Assembly: GCA_040755975.1 (NCBI GenBank) | Contig: JBFLZY010000015.1 | Span: 1-42,028 of the forward strand | Origin: JAIMBK01 sp040755975 | GTDB lineage: Bacteria; Bacillota; Desulfotomaculia; Desulfotomaculales; Nap2-2B | Length of the DNA: 42,028 nucleotides | Reading direction: 5' to 3' | Shown here: positions 30,521 to 39,175 of the stretch, one piece after another | Position numbering within the stretch: position 1 is the stretch's first letter | Layout: each line of letters begins with the position of its first letter | Made by a program: the position numbers and the translations under genes | Notes under the pieces: model-generated | The model's database searches: none | Told to the model about the DNA's origin: nothing | The model's input: only the letters and a program-made list of their open reading frames with translations

Positions 30521-30991
30521 TCAACTGGCCACCGTCGGCTCGGTAAAGAAGGGCTCCTGCTCGGCGTCTTCCCGCACCTCGAAAACCAGCGCTCCCGTGG
30601 GGCAGGCTTCTACGCAGGCAGGTACTTTTCGCTCCGGGCAACGGTTGCACTTGATCGCCACCCGGTTGACCACGTCCTGTTTGACAGCTCCGTAGGGGCA
30701 GACCATCACACACATCCAGCAGCCCACGCAGCGGCTCTGGTCCTGGACGACCAGTCCGGTGCGGGCGTCTTTGCTGATGCATCCCACCATGCAGGCATCC
30801 AGGCAAGGCGGCTCTGCGCAATGGCGGCAGATTTCCTGAAATTCGTAGCGCTCGAAAAGGTTTTGCCGGATACGGATGGCTCCCAGCCGGGGGTTGGCGA
30901 CCCCCCGGTTAACCACGGCACAGGCGTTGGCGCAGGTCCGGCAGCCGGCGCAGAGTGCGGGACGGGCGTAAATTTGTTTTTGACGGGCCAC
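30521..30991 (-). CDS. Four-cluster [4Fe-4S] ferredoxin-like electron-transfer protein
   Basis: A 156-residue HycB/CooF/DmsB-type iron-sulfur protein. Four cysteine groups are visible: CAGCRTCANAC at 14-24, CRHCAEPPCLDAC, CVGCWMCVMVCPYG and CNRC...CVEACPTGA, enough for four [4Fe-4S] clusters. It would shuttle electrons between oxidoreductase modules. The start is GTG 30991 after AGAGGAGGT. It lies 97 nt beyond bamI on the same strand, so it is probably the last gene of the bam transcript, but it is not one of the eight standard Bam subunits. A role as extra electron carrier for the complex is inferred from position only. Confidence 0.85.
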   Translation of the reverse strand: MARQKQIYARPALCAGCRTCANACAVVNRGVANPRLGAIRIRQNLFERYEFQEICRHCAEPPCLDACMVGCISKDARTGLVVQDQSRCVGCWMCVMVCPYGAVKQDVVNRVAIKCNRCPERKVPACVEACPTGALVFEVREDAEQEPFFTEPTVAS

Positions 30992-31088
30992 GGCGAAACC
31001 TCCTCTTTTGAAAAAAGTCTCTCGGAAACTTTTCTAAGGTGCACTGGCAATGTTGAGCATGACATCTCCCTGTGGGTTCAAATGGCGC

Positions 31089-31703
31089 CTATTCCTCTGA
31101 CTCAAGCTCGAAAGAAGGTGAGGAAGATATTAGAGCTTCGGTAAAAACGTAAGCTGCTTGTAGTGCCTCCGTAGGGCAAAGCGGAAAACATTCCTTGCAG
31201 TTCCAGCACTCCTTAGAGGCTATCTCCGGAATGAAGCTTATCTCCCGCCTTGTTCCTCTGTCAACAAATCCAACAGCGTTCTTCTTTTTGACCTCAGCAC
31301 AGTATCTTACACATAGACCGCAAAGAATGCAAAAGGAGGACTCTTTTTCAAAACGGTCTTTATCTGCGCCATACTCTTTAGCCAAACCCTGCAATTCCCT
31401 GGCATCCGGAGCATGAGCCAGTAACAGCTCCAAGATCATTTTACGAATTTTATCCACCTTCTCAGACCTGGTTCTGACGACCAGATCTTTTTCCACCGAG
31501 TAAAGACAGGCGGCAACGAGACGTGTCCTACCACGATTTTCTATTTCTACTGTGCAAATCCGGCAAGCCCCATAAGGCTCTAATTTCTCGTGGTGACAAA
31601 GTGTCGGAATAGCTATCCCCGCACTTTGTGCTGCCTCCAAAATGGTCATCCCTTCCCTTGCTGCGACTTCTCTTCCGTCAATCTGGATAATAATTTCACC
31701 CAT
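31089..31703 (-). CDS. bamI: BamI-like NuoG N-terminal iron-sulfur subunit
   Basis: A 204-residue protein equal to the iron-sulfur part of complex I subunit NuoG, without the molybdopterin-like domain. The N-terminal [2Fe-2S] ferredoxin domain has C36, C47, C50 and C66 (CHHEKLEPYGACRIC...C). Two further clusters are indicated by CILCGLCVRYC and CWNCKECFPLCP. In Geobacter metallireducens, BamI is the NuoG-like subunit of the benzoyl-CoA reductase complex. The ATG overlaps the bamH stop by 8 nt. It would pass electrons between the flavin subunit and the rest of the complex. Hydrogenase- or formate dehydrogenase-linked homologues look similar, so the name rests on synteny. Confidence 0.8.
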   Translation of the reverse strand: MGEIIIQIDGREVAAREGMTILEAAQSAGIAIPTLCHHEKLEPYGACRICTVEIENRGRTRLVAACLYSVEKDLVVRTRSEKVDKIRKMILELLLAHAPDARELQGLAKEYGADKDRFEKESSFCILCGLCVRYCAEVKKKNAVGFVDRGTRREISFIPEIASKECWNCKECFPLCPTEALQAAYVFTEALISSSPSFELESEE

Positions 31704-33405
31704 TTTTCTTTGCTCCCTCTGATGCGCTCAGCTCCTTGCAGGAAAGAGCCGGGCACCTCTTTTCCTTGATGTGCGCCTCATACTCATCGCGAAAGTATTT
31801 TAACGTGCTCAAAAACGGGTTAGGGGCACTCCTGCCCAACGCACAAAGGGCCGCTTCGCGGGCTGCCCCGGCCAACTCCTCCAAAAGCTCGATGTCGCCC
31901 TCTTTTCCTTTTCCTTTGGTGATCTTGGTGATAATCTTAAGCATCTGCCTGATGCCTTCCCGGCATGGGACGCATTTGCCGCATGATTCACCAGTGAGGA
32001 AGTCAAGGAAGTACCTGGCGATATCAACCATACAGGTATCTTCATCCATTACCAGCATGGCGCCTGCGCCCATTGGAGCTCCCAGTTTTGCCAGCGCATC
32101 AAAATCCAGCGGGGTGTCGATGAGACTCTCGGGAAGAGAACCTCCCATAGGTCCTCCAAAGTGAACCGCTTTAAGTTTCTTTCCGTTTGGAATTCCACCG
32201 CCAATGCCGTAGACAATCTCTCTGAGCGGGGTACCCATGGGAACTTCCACGACCCCGGTATTACATATTTTACCTGATAAGGATATGAGTTTTGTTCCCT
32301 TGCTCCGCTCTGTCCCGATACTGCCGTACCATGCAGAGCCCTTATTGATTATCTGGGGCACGTTAGCCCAGGTTTCTACATTGTTCAGGTTGCTCGGCTT
32401 TTCCCAAATACCGCTTACCGAAGTGCGGATATACTTGGGTCTCGGCTCCGGCGCCTTCCCTTCTATTGACCTCATTAATGCGCTGGACTCGCCGGAAACG
32501 AAGATCCCTATATCAAGATGCACCTCAACATTAAAGTTGAAGCCGGAGCCAAGGATATTTTCACCTAAAAGTCCGTATTCCTTCGCCTGAGCGAGGGCAA
32601 TATCAATATTCTCTCTTAGTTGGGGAGTATCGTGCCGGGTGTAGATAAATCCCTGATGTGAACCGATGGCATAGGCACCGATGATCAAGCCTTCCAGCAC
32701 GCTATGCGGATTTCCCGTAAAGAGGGCTCTATCCATAAACGCCCCGGGCTCCCCTTCGTGAGCGTTGACGATAACATACTTTTCTTCTCCGGGTGCTTTA
32801 CGGGCAGTCTCCCACTTCAAACCGGCGGGGAATCCGCCGCCGCCCCGGCCGCGCAAGTCGGCTTTCTTTATTTCGGCAAGGACTTGCTCAGGGCTCATCT
32901 CAAAAAGTGCTTTGGCTAACGCAGAATAACCGCCGATCGCCAGATAGTCATCGATGCTCTTGGGATTAATCTTGGGGTTATTGCCGATCAGAAACCGCGT
33001 CTGGTGCCTGTAGAAGGGTATTTCAGACAGATGCGTTGCTTTTTCACCGGAATTTGGGTCAGTATAAACCAGGCGGTCAATCACTTTCTTCTCAATTACA
33101 GTCTGCGCGATAATTTCCGGGACATCCTCCGGCGTTACCTCCAAATAGCAGGTTTCTTCAGGATAGATAACGACGATAGGCCCTTTTTCACAAAAGCCGT
33201 GGCAGCCGGTTGCTCTAAGGCCAACTTTCGCCTCTAACGATTGTTTCCTGATTTCTTCTTCAAAGGCGCTGATCACCCTGTCGTTACCGAGGCAAAGACA
33301 GCCGGCTCCCGCACATACAGCGATCCAGGGCTGATCGGGATCTCTTTTTGATAAGATGTCCTTCCTTAGTTCTTCCAATTCAGCAGCTGAATTTATCCGT
33401 GCCAT
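31696..33405 (-). CDS. bamH: BamH-like NuoF flavoprotein subunit
   Basis: A 569-residue NuoF/HydB-type protein. It has an N-terminal thioredoxin-like [2Fe-2S] domain (C31, C36, C68, C72), a flavin-binding domain with GRGGGGFPAGLKW (186-198), an SLBB-type region and a C-terminal [4Fe-4S] motif ESCGKCVPCREG. The conserved NADEGEPG loop reads NAHEGEPG: His216 replaces the Asp that normally contacts flavin/NAD(H). The C-terminal two-cluster ferredoxin of HydB-like proteins is absent; only KRCPALSC remains. In the Bam complex this subunit is thought to exchange electrons with a soluble carrier. It is flanked by NuoE- and NuoG-like genes. Confidence 0.83.
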   Translation of the reverse strand: MARINSAAELEELRKDILSKRDPDQPWIAVCAGAGCLCLGNDRVISAFEEEIRKQSLEAKVGLRATGCHGFCEKGPIVVIYPEETCYLEVTPEDVPEIIAQTVIEKKVIDRLVYTDPNSGEKATHLSEIPFYRHQTRFLIGNNPKINPKSIDDYLAIGGYSALAKALFEMSPEQVLAEIKKADLRGRGGGGFPAGLKWETARKAPGEEKYVIVNAHEGEPGAFMDRALFTGNPHSVLEGLIIGAYAIGSHQGFIYTRHDTPQLRENIDIALAQAKEYGLLGENILGSGFNFNVEVHLDIGIFVSGESSALMRSIEGKAPEPRPKYIRTSVSGIWEKPSNLNNVETWANVPQIINKGSAWYGSIGTERSKGTKLISLSGKICNTGVVEVPMGTPLREIVYGIGGGIPNGKKLKAVHFGGPMGGSLPESLIDTPLDFDALAKLGAPMGAGAMLVMDEDTCMVDIARYFLDFLTGESCGKCVPCREGIRQMLKIITKITKGKGKEGDIELLEELAGAAREAALCALGRSAPNPFLSTLKYFRDEYEAHIKEKRCPALSCKELSASEGAKKNG

Positions 33406-33414
33406 ACTCTTCCC

Positions 33415-33867
33415 TCAATCATATTTTTTTAGCTCGTCCGCTATCTCGGCCGGCGTTATCTTACCGAGAGTCTTCCCGTCGATTTCCATTACCGGACCTA
33501 AAGTACAGCAGCCGAGGCAGTTAACGGTCTCCAGGCTGAACTTCAAATCCAGGTCCGTTTCGCCAGGTTTAATTCCAGTCAGGTCTTGCACCGTGTCAAG
33601 GACACGCTGCGCACCACGAACATGACAGGCACTGCCCGTACAAATGTGAATTTCATGACGTCCTTTAGGAATCAATCTGAATGTTTTATAAAAGGTAGCT
33701 ATTCGCAGTACCCGGCTGAAGGGCACCTCTAATTTCTCGCTGACCTTCTCCAATACTTCTCTGGGAAGCCAATGATTCTTGTCCTGAATCTCCATCAATA
33801 CTTGAATCAGTGAACTGGCTTTGCCCTGATGTTTATTTATAATCTGATCAATGCTATCGTTATCCAT
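33415..33867 (-). CDS. bamG: BamG-like NuoE iron-sulfur subunit
   Basis: A 150-residue NuoE-type protein: an N-terminal helical bundle (LIQVLMEIQDKNHWLPREVL) and a thioredoxin-like [2Fe-2S] domain with ligands C76 and C81 (CTGSACHVRGA) and C117 and C121 (CLGCC). It partners the NuoF-like subunit encoded 9 nt downstream. Upstream on the same strand is the MvhD-like gene. In complex I, NuoE carries cluster N1a; here it is placed in the benzoyl-CoA reductase complex by gene order. Confidence 0.83.
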   Translation of the reverse strand: MDNDSIDQIINKHQGKASSLIQVLMEIQDKNHWLPREVLEKVSEKLEVPFSRVLRIATFYKTFRLIPKGRHEIHICTGSACHVRGAQRVLDTVQDLTGIKPGETDLDLKFSLETVNCLGCCTLGPVMEIDGKTLGKITPAEIADELKKYD

Positions 33868-33920
33868 AGCCCCTGTCCTGACCTCCTTCTTTCCCCTGAT
33901 CCACTGTCTGCTCTTTCACC

Positions 33921-34688
33921 TTAGGCGAGAGCAAAGCGCTTCTGCCTTTCCTCGTACCTGACCAATCCCTGCCTTGCTGAACTATTAAGGTGCCTTGATA
34001 CTTCAGACGGGGTCATGCCTAAAACCTTAGCGATCTCTCCGGTTGTAAGGGGTCCTTCCCGCAAGAGTGAAATTATCCGGCTTATTGCCAATTTCTCTGC
34101 AACTGTTTCATCAAACAACCTGCTGAACTCGTCACTGGTGAAAAATTTACGATACTCTTCCTCCGATTTAAAAGGCAATCTCAGTCTCTCCCTTTCCACC
34201 AGCTTAATGTAGGGGACCAGGTTTGTAACTGCTTCAAGTTTGGACTTTAATGCATTTTCGTCGATTCCTTCGCCTTTGCCGAGAGGCCCTAAATTCTTCA
34301 CCTTCGCGGCAAAGTCATTCATAACTTCGGCGAAACGAATACCTTCCGAAGCAGATACCCATTCAAGCCTTAACCTTTCGGGGTTCACCCCTGCGTGCGC
34401 GAGTAATTTTCTACATAGATGCATCATGCTTAAGGCATTATAATTTCCTTCCGTAACATAATGGCATTCGCCGGGCCAGCAACCGCCGATAAACACCCCG
34501 TCTGCTCCATTTGCGAAAGCCCGGAGTACAAATGACAGGTCGACTCTGCCGGAGCACATCACTCTGATCAGCCTTATATAAGGGGGGTATTGATAACGGG
34601 AAACTCCAGCAAGATCCGCCCCTGCATAGCAGCACCAATTGCACACAAAACCTAAGATCTTTGGTTTGAACTTAAGTTCCGTACTCAT
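33921..34688 (-). CDS. bamF: BamF-like MvhD subunit with C-terminal helix-turn-helix
   Basis: The first 135 or so residues are an MvhD/FrhD-type electron-transfer domain: FVCNWCCYAGADLAG (CNWCC at 16-20), RVMCSGRVD and GGCWPGECHYV provide cysteines for a [2Fe-2S] cluster. MvhD normally bridges hydrogenase and HdrA. The Geobacter BamF contains selenocysteine; here there is no in-frame UGA and cysteines fill the motif. Residues from about 200 to 255 form a winged helix-turn-helix (TTGEIAKVLGMTPSEVSRHL, then GLVRYEERQKRF) of the ArsR/MarR type. Whether that domain binds DNA or is structural is unknown. It lies 40 nt after bamE. Confidence 0.8.
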   Translation of the reverse strand: MSTELKFKPKILGFVCNWCCYAGADLAGVSRYQYPPYIRLIRVMCSGRVDLSFVLRAFANGADGVFIGGCWPGECHYVTEGNYNALSMMHLCRKLLAHAGVNPERLRLEWVSASEGIRFAEVMNDFAAKVKNLGPLGKGEGIDENALKSKLEAVTNLVPYIKLVERERLRLPFKSEEEYRKFFTSDEFSRLFDETVAEKLAISRIISLLREGPLTTGEIAKVLGMTPSEVSRHLNSSARQGLVRYEERQKRFALA

Positions 34689-34728
34689 TATTATCTACCT
34701 CCTTACTTAGCAATCCCGGCTTTGTTCA

Positions 34729-37700
34729 TTACCCGGACTTCTCCAAGTCTGAAAAAGCCGCGTCAATTTGGCTGAAGAGTTCTTCATTGGTGTAGTGCTT
34801 CAGTGAAATAGCCCCTGTTGGACACACTGCGTTACAGAGACCGTCGCCTTTACAGAGAACAGAATTAACTACAGCCTTTTTGCCCTGTCGTGTCTCCCGA
34901 AACTCTATGGCGCCATACATACAGACTGAGATACATGCTCCACACGAAATACAGTTATTCTCATTAACCTCGCAAACAGAGCCGGAGGCTGTGATTTTAT
35001 CATGGGAGAGTAGAGTTAAGGCCCTGCCCGCAGCTCCATAAGCCTGGCTAATCGCTTCCGGGATATGCTTGGGGTAGTGAGCCGTCCCGCACAGGTAAAC
35101 GCCCTCCGCGCCAAAGTCAACAGGCCTTAATTTGACGTGGGCTTCCTGGAAGAAACCGTCCGGGCTCAAGGATACCTTGAATAATCCGGCTATTTCCTTT
35201 CTGTCGGCGGGAGGAATGACGGCCGCCGCCAAAGCGACCAGGTCGGCATCTATTTCCAGCCTCTTGCCTAAAACGGGATCGGTCACGGCAACCCTTAAGA
35301 CGGGCCGGCCGTCTTCATCCTCGACAGCCTCCACCTGAGGTCTGTCGGGCGGCTCATAGCGGACGAACCTGATCTCCTTGCCTGCCGCTTCCCGGTAATA
35401 ATCCTCTCTGAACCCGTAGGTTCGCATATCCCGGAAGAGGATGCAGATATCCATCCCGGGGTTTATCTCTTTTAGTTTCAGGGCGTTCTTTACGGAGTGG
35501 CTGCAGCAGATCCGGCTGCAGTAATTTCTGTCTTCCTGCCTGCAGCCCACGCATTGGATCATCACCAGGCTCCGGGAGTTTATCACCCTTTCTTCTCCTT
35601 TGGCGATCCGCTCCTCCAGCTCCAGATTGGTCATTACCCGGTCGTCTTCTCCATAAAGGTATTCGGCGGGTTTATATTCACCGGCGCCGATGGCGATGAC
35701 GGCCGCTCCATGTTTTATCTCCGTGGCCCTTCCTGCAGACTTCACCCTGGTTACGAAATTCCCCACATAACCGGTGGCCTCCGTGATGACGGCATCAGTA
35801 TGTACATGTATTAAGGGGTGCTGATAAACCTTTCTTATAAGATCACGCAAATAGGCCTGAACATCCAGCCCTTCCAGGGTATAGTGAATTCTGCGCGCCA
35901 TTCCCCCCAGGTCTTTCTCCTTTTCCACCAGGTGAACCTCGTGTCCCTGGTTGGCGATGGAGAGGGCGCAGGTCATGCCGGCCACGCCTCCGCCGACCAC
36001 CAGCGCGGTCTTGTTGACGGGCAGGTCAAATTCCTGCAGGGGCTCCAGATGACGAACCCGGGCTACCGACATGCGGATTATTTCTTTTGCCTTTTGGGTG
36101 GCCTCTTCCTTTTCTTTGGAGTGGACCCAGGAGCAGTGTTCCCGGATGTTTGCCATGTCGAAGAAATATTGGTTGATTCCCGCTTCCCGGAGCGTATCCC
36201 GGAAGAGCGGCTCATGGGTCCTGGGGGTGCAGGCGGCGACGACCACGCGGTTGAGCCCTTTTTCCCGGATTGTGTCTGCTATCCGCTGCGCCGCTTCCGT
36301 TGAACAGATGAAGAGGTTGTCTTCGGCGTGGACAACATTGGGTAAGGTCAGGGCATATTCAACTGCGGAGGGGACATCCACCACCCTGCCGATATTGGCG
36401 CCGCAGTGACACACAAAAACGCCTATCCTGGGCTCCTCTTTCGAGACATCCCTTTCCGGCGGATAGGCCCTTTCTCTGGCCAGCTTCCCCCGCCGGCCCG
36501 CAAGAAGCTTACCGCATTGGGAACCGGCCCCGCTGGCGGTTACCACCGACTCGGGGATATCTAAAGGACCCTGAAAGGCCCCGCTTACAAAGATCCCCGG
36601 GCGGGAGGTCGCGATGGGATTAACCGGATTGGTTTTACAGAATCCGTAGGAATTGAGCTCGATGCCGAACTTGTCCGCCAGGTCCTGAAAGCCGGCAGGA
36701 GGGTTCAGCCCGACGGACAGCACCACCATGTCGAATTCTTCTTCTTTTACCCCGTCGTCCGGGGTGGAATATCTTATGGTTATATTCTTTGTATCCGGGA
36801 TCTCTTTTCCTATTGACACGTAGCTTCTGATAAACCGGACCCCGGGTAGTTTTTCCGCTCTTTGGAAGAACCGCTCAAAATCCTTGCCGTAGGAACGAAT
36901 GTCGTTGTGGAATACCGTGCACTCGGCCCCGGGGTCGTGGTCTTTGGTCAAAATCACCTGTTTTTGGGTATACGTGCAGCACACGGCTGAACAGTAGCTG
37001 TTCCCGCCCGGGGTAACCTGCCGGGAACCGACGCATTGAATCCAGGCTATTTTATGGGGATGCTTCTTGTCGGAAGGGCGCAGGATCTCCCCTTCGTACG
37101 GCCCGGTGGCGCATAACAACCGTTCGTAGTCAAGACTGGTGACCACGTTTGCAAACTTTCCGTAGCCGTAATCATCCCTCAGCTTTTTGGGATCAACCGG
37201 CTCATAGCCCGGAGCCAGAATTATCGCCCCTACCTTTACTTCCACCTTCTCCGCCGTCTGGCTGAAATCGATGGCGTCATTCTTGCAGACTCCCTGGCAG
37301 ACAGTGCATGTTTTTTCTTTAAGGTAACGGCAGCTTTCATCTATATAGGCGACGAGGGGAATTGCCTGTGCGAAGTATATATGGATGGCTTTGTTCTTCG
37401 ATATTTCCTGATTAAATGGGTCGGGGTATTTGACCGGGCAGTATTCCATACAGGTAGTACAGCCCGTGCACTTGCTCTCGTTAACATACCGGGGCCTTTT
37501 AATCAGCGTTACTTTAAAATCTCCCGCTTCCCCTTCTACCCTGTCCACTTCCGTATAGGTCATGATCTCTATATTGGGATGCCTTTTGCACTCGACAAAC
37601 TTGGGAGATTCAATGCACATGGAGCAGTCGTTGGTGGGAAAGGTCTTGTCCAGCTGGGCCATGTGGCCGCCGATGGCCGGCGCTTTCTCCACCAGGTAAA

Positions 37701-37833
37701 CCTTAAAGCCGGCCGTGCCGAGATCAAGAGCGGCCTGGATGCCGCTGATCCCTCCCCCGACAACCATAACATCTCCAAAATTAGCGCCGGCAAGACTTTT
37801 AACAACTTTAATTCTTTCCAGTTCTTTTTCCAT
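34729..37833 (-). CDS. bamE: BamE-like double HdrA flavoprotein
   Basis: A 1034-residue protein with two HdrA-like units. Unit 1: Rossmann FAD motif GGGISG (26-31), [4Fe-4S] motifs around CTGCTTCMEYC and CTVCQGVC (about 122-183), and CVGSRQVTPGGNSYCSAVCC. The HdrA hallmark VCHCGANIGRVVDV follows (about 484-497). Unit 2: a second FAD motif GGGVAGM (614-620) and CVGCRQEDRNYCSRICC. The C-terminus is a two-cluster ferredoxin (CISCGACISVC and CKGDGLCNAVCP). HdrA is the flavin subunit that bifurcates electrons in heterodisulfide reductase; BamE is proposed to do so for benzoyl-CoA reduction. The two-FAD layout allows two flavin sites per chain. Confidence 0.84.
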   Translation of the reverse strand: MEKELERIKVVKSLAGANFGDVMVVGGGISGIQAALDLGTAGFKVYLVEKAPAIGGHMAQLDKTFPTNDCSMCIESPKFVECKRHPNIEIMTYTEVDRVEGEAGDFKVTLIKRPRYVNESKCTGCTTCMEYCPVKYPDPFNQEISKNKAIHIYFAQAIPLVAYIDESCRYLKEKTCTVCQGVCKNDAIDFSQTAEKVEVKVGAIILAPGYEPVDPKKLRDDYGYGKFANVVTSLDYERLLCATGPYEGEILRPSDKKHPHKIAWIQCVGSRQVTPGGNSYCSAVCCTYTQKQVILTKDHDPGAECTVFHNDIRSYGKDFERFFQRAEKLPGVRFIRSYVSIGKEIPDTKNITIRYSTPDDGVKEEEFDMVVLSVGLNPPAGFQDLADKFGIELNSYGFCKTNPVNPIATSRPGIFVSGAFQGPLDIPESVVTASGAGSQCGKLLAGRRGKLARERAYPPERDVSKEEPRIGVFVCHCGANIGRVVDVPSAVEYALTLPNVVHAEDNLFICSTEAAQRIADTIREKGLNRVVVAACTPRTHEPLFRDTLREAGINQYFFDMANIREHCSWVHSKEKEEATQKAKEIIRMSVARVRHLEPLQEFDLPVNKTALVVGGGVAGMTCALSIANQGHEVHLVEKEKDLGGMARRIHYTLEGLDVQAYLRDLIRKVYQHPLIHVHTDAVITEATGYVGNFVTRVKSAGRATEIKHGAAVIAIGAGEYKPAEYLYGEDDRVMTNLELEERIAKGEERVINSRSLVMIQCVGCRQEDRNYCSRICCSHSVKNALKLKEINPGMDICILFRDMRTYGFREDYYREAAGKEIRFVRYEPPDRPQVEAVEDEDGRPVLRVAVTDPVLGKRLEIDADLVALAAAVIPPADRKEIAGLFKVSLSPDGFFQEAHVKLRPVDFGAEGVYLCGTAHYPKHIPEAISQAYGAAGRALTLLSHDKITASGSVCEVNENNCISCGACISVCMYGAIEFRETRQGKKAVVNSVLCKGDGLCNAVCPTGAISLKHYTNEELFSQIDAAFSDLEKSG

Positions 37834-37986
37834 ATCTCTCCGCCCTCATCAGGTTTTCTGTGCCCGTGCCGCCCGGGCACGGCGTGGCCGGCCGCACTTA
37901 ATTCGCCGGGCGGCCGGGCCGTTCCGGGTGGGAATATACATAAACGATCCGCCAACCGCTTCCGGCATCTTTAGCTTCGCCGTCCT

Positions 37987-39138
37987 CTAAATCACTTCCT
38001 GGAGGATCTCCGTAATGTCCTTCACCTGGATCACTTCATCATAACCCAGGACTACCCGGCTGTCCTCAAAATTGGTGAGGCAATAGGGGCAGGAGGTAAC
38101 CAGCACTTCGGCCCCGGTCCCGACGGCCTGCTCCATTCTGAGGTTGGCGAATCTTTCCACCTTGGGGGTTTCCATCCAGATCCGGCCTCCTCCCCCTCCG
38201 CAGCAGAGGCTGTCCTCCCGCGCCTCGGGCATTTCGACCAGTTCCAGGCCGGGGATCTTCTTTAAGACCTCCCGCGGTTCGTCGTAGATGCCGTTATGCC
38301 GGCCCAGGTAACACGGGTCGTGATACGTGACTTTCCTGCTGTACTCCCCGGTGATCGGGAGCCTTCCCCCGTTAATCAGCGCGAACAAATACTGGGAGAT
38401 GTGGATCACCTCAAAGTTCACCCTGAATTCGGGGTACTCGTTTTTGAAGGTGTGGTAGCAGTGCGGGGAGGAGACAAGGATTTTCTTCACCCCGTGGTCA
38501 ATAAAGGTATTGATGTTTTCCCTGGCCAGTTGTTTGAATAATTCCTCGTTGCCCGTCTTACGGATGCTTTCTCCGCAGCAGTTTTCTTGGGGGCCCAGGA
38601 TCCCGAAGTCTACCCCTGCTTTGTTGAGGATCCTGGCCGTGGCTTGCGCCACCTTTTTTAATCTTGCGTCGTAGCTGGGGTAACAGCCGGGGAAATATAA
38701 AATTTCCATCTCCTCGGTGAATGTTTTTACGCCCAGGCCCTTCGTCCAGTCCGCCCTTTTTGCCCGCTCTTCGCCGAAGGGGTTGCCTTCTGCCGTGAGG
38801 CCTGCGGTTACGGTGCGGACGGGCTTGACCCCGCCGGGAAAAACGCCGTATCCCGTCGCGATCCTGCGCAGGGCCACCATGTCGTTGATCTGCTTTACGT
38901 CCCGGGGGCAAACTGCCGGGCACTTTCCGCAGGTGGTGCAGCGCCAGATTTCTTCGTGCTCTATTTCCGTCAAACCGAATACGGCCTCGCGGATTAACCT
39001 GCGCATACTGAAGGTTCTGACCTTGTTCCAGGGACACACAGTGTCGCACTTTCCGCACTGGTAGCAGAATTTTACGGCTTCCCCGCCGCTCTGTCTGATC
39101 TCCTCGATTACCTCTTTGAAGGGGGTTACGGTCTCCAT
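37987..39138 (-). CDS. bamD: BamD-like HdrD/CCG-domain iron-sulfur subunit
   Basis: A 383-residue protein related to the HdrC/HdrD subunits of heterodisulfide reductase. Two N-terminal [4Fe-4S] motifs (CYQCGKCDTVCP at 25-36, CTTCGKCPAVCP) are followed by two CCG domains (ENCCGES and SLCCGGGGG, each with upstream and downstream cysteines), which can bind non-cubane iron-sulfur clusters or zinc. I prefer ATG 39138, preceded by AAGAGGAA; an upstream ATG at 39162 lies directly on an AAGGTGA. In the Bam complex it sits with BamE. It is followed by a 153-nt spacer before bamE. Confidence 0.83.
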   Translation of the reverse strand: METVTPFKEVIEEIRQSGGEAVKFCYQCGKCDTVCPWNKVRTFSMRRLIREAVFGLTEIEHEEIWRCTTCGKCPAVCPRDVKQINDMVALRRIATGYGVFPGGVKPVRTVTAGLTAEGNPFGEERAKRADWTKGLGVKTFTEEMEILYFPGCYPSYDARLKKVAQATARILNKAGVDFGILGPQENCCGESIRKTGNEELFKQLARENINTFIDHGVKKILVSSPHCYHTFKNEYPEFRVNFEVIHISQYLFALINGGRLPITGEYSRKVTYHDPCYLGRHNGIYDEPREVLKKIPGLELVEMPEAREDSLCCGGGGGRIWMETPKVERFANLRMEQAVGTGAEVLVTSCPYCLTNFEDSRVVLGYDEVIQVKDITEILQEVI

Positions 39139-39175
39139 GATTTCCTCTTCTTTCTTCTTCATTCACCTTAATGTT

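Noticed and set aside
33921..34688. Selenocysteine codon in the MvhD-like gene
   Set aside because: The frame is continuous without UGA through the CNWCC motif, so no recoding is needed.
37381..37974. 197-codon plus-strand frame opposite bamE and its leader
   Set aside because: Antisense to a well-supported HdrA gene and without ribosome binding site or homology.
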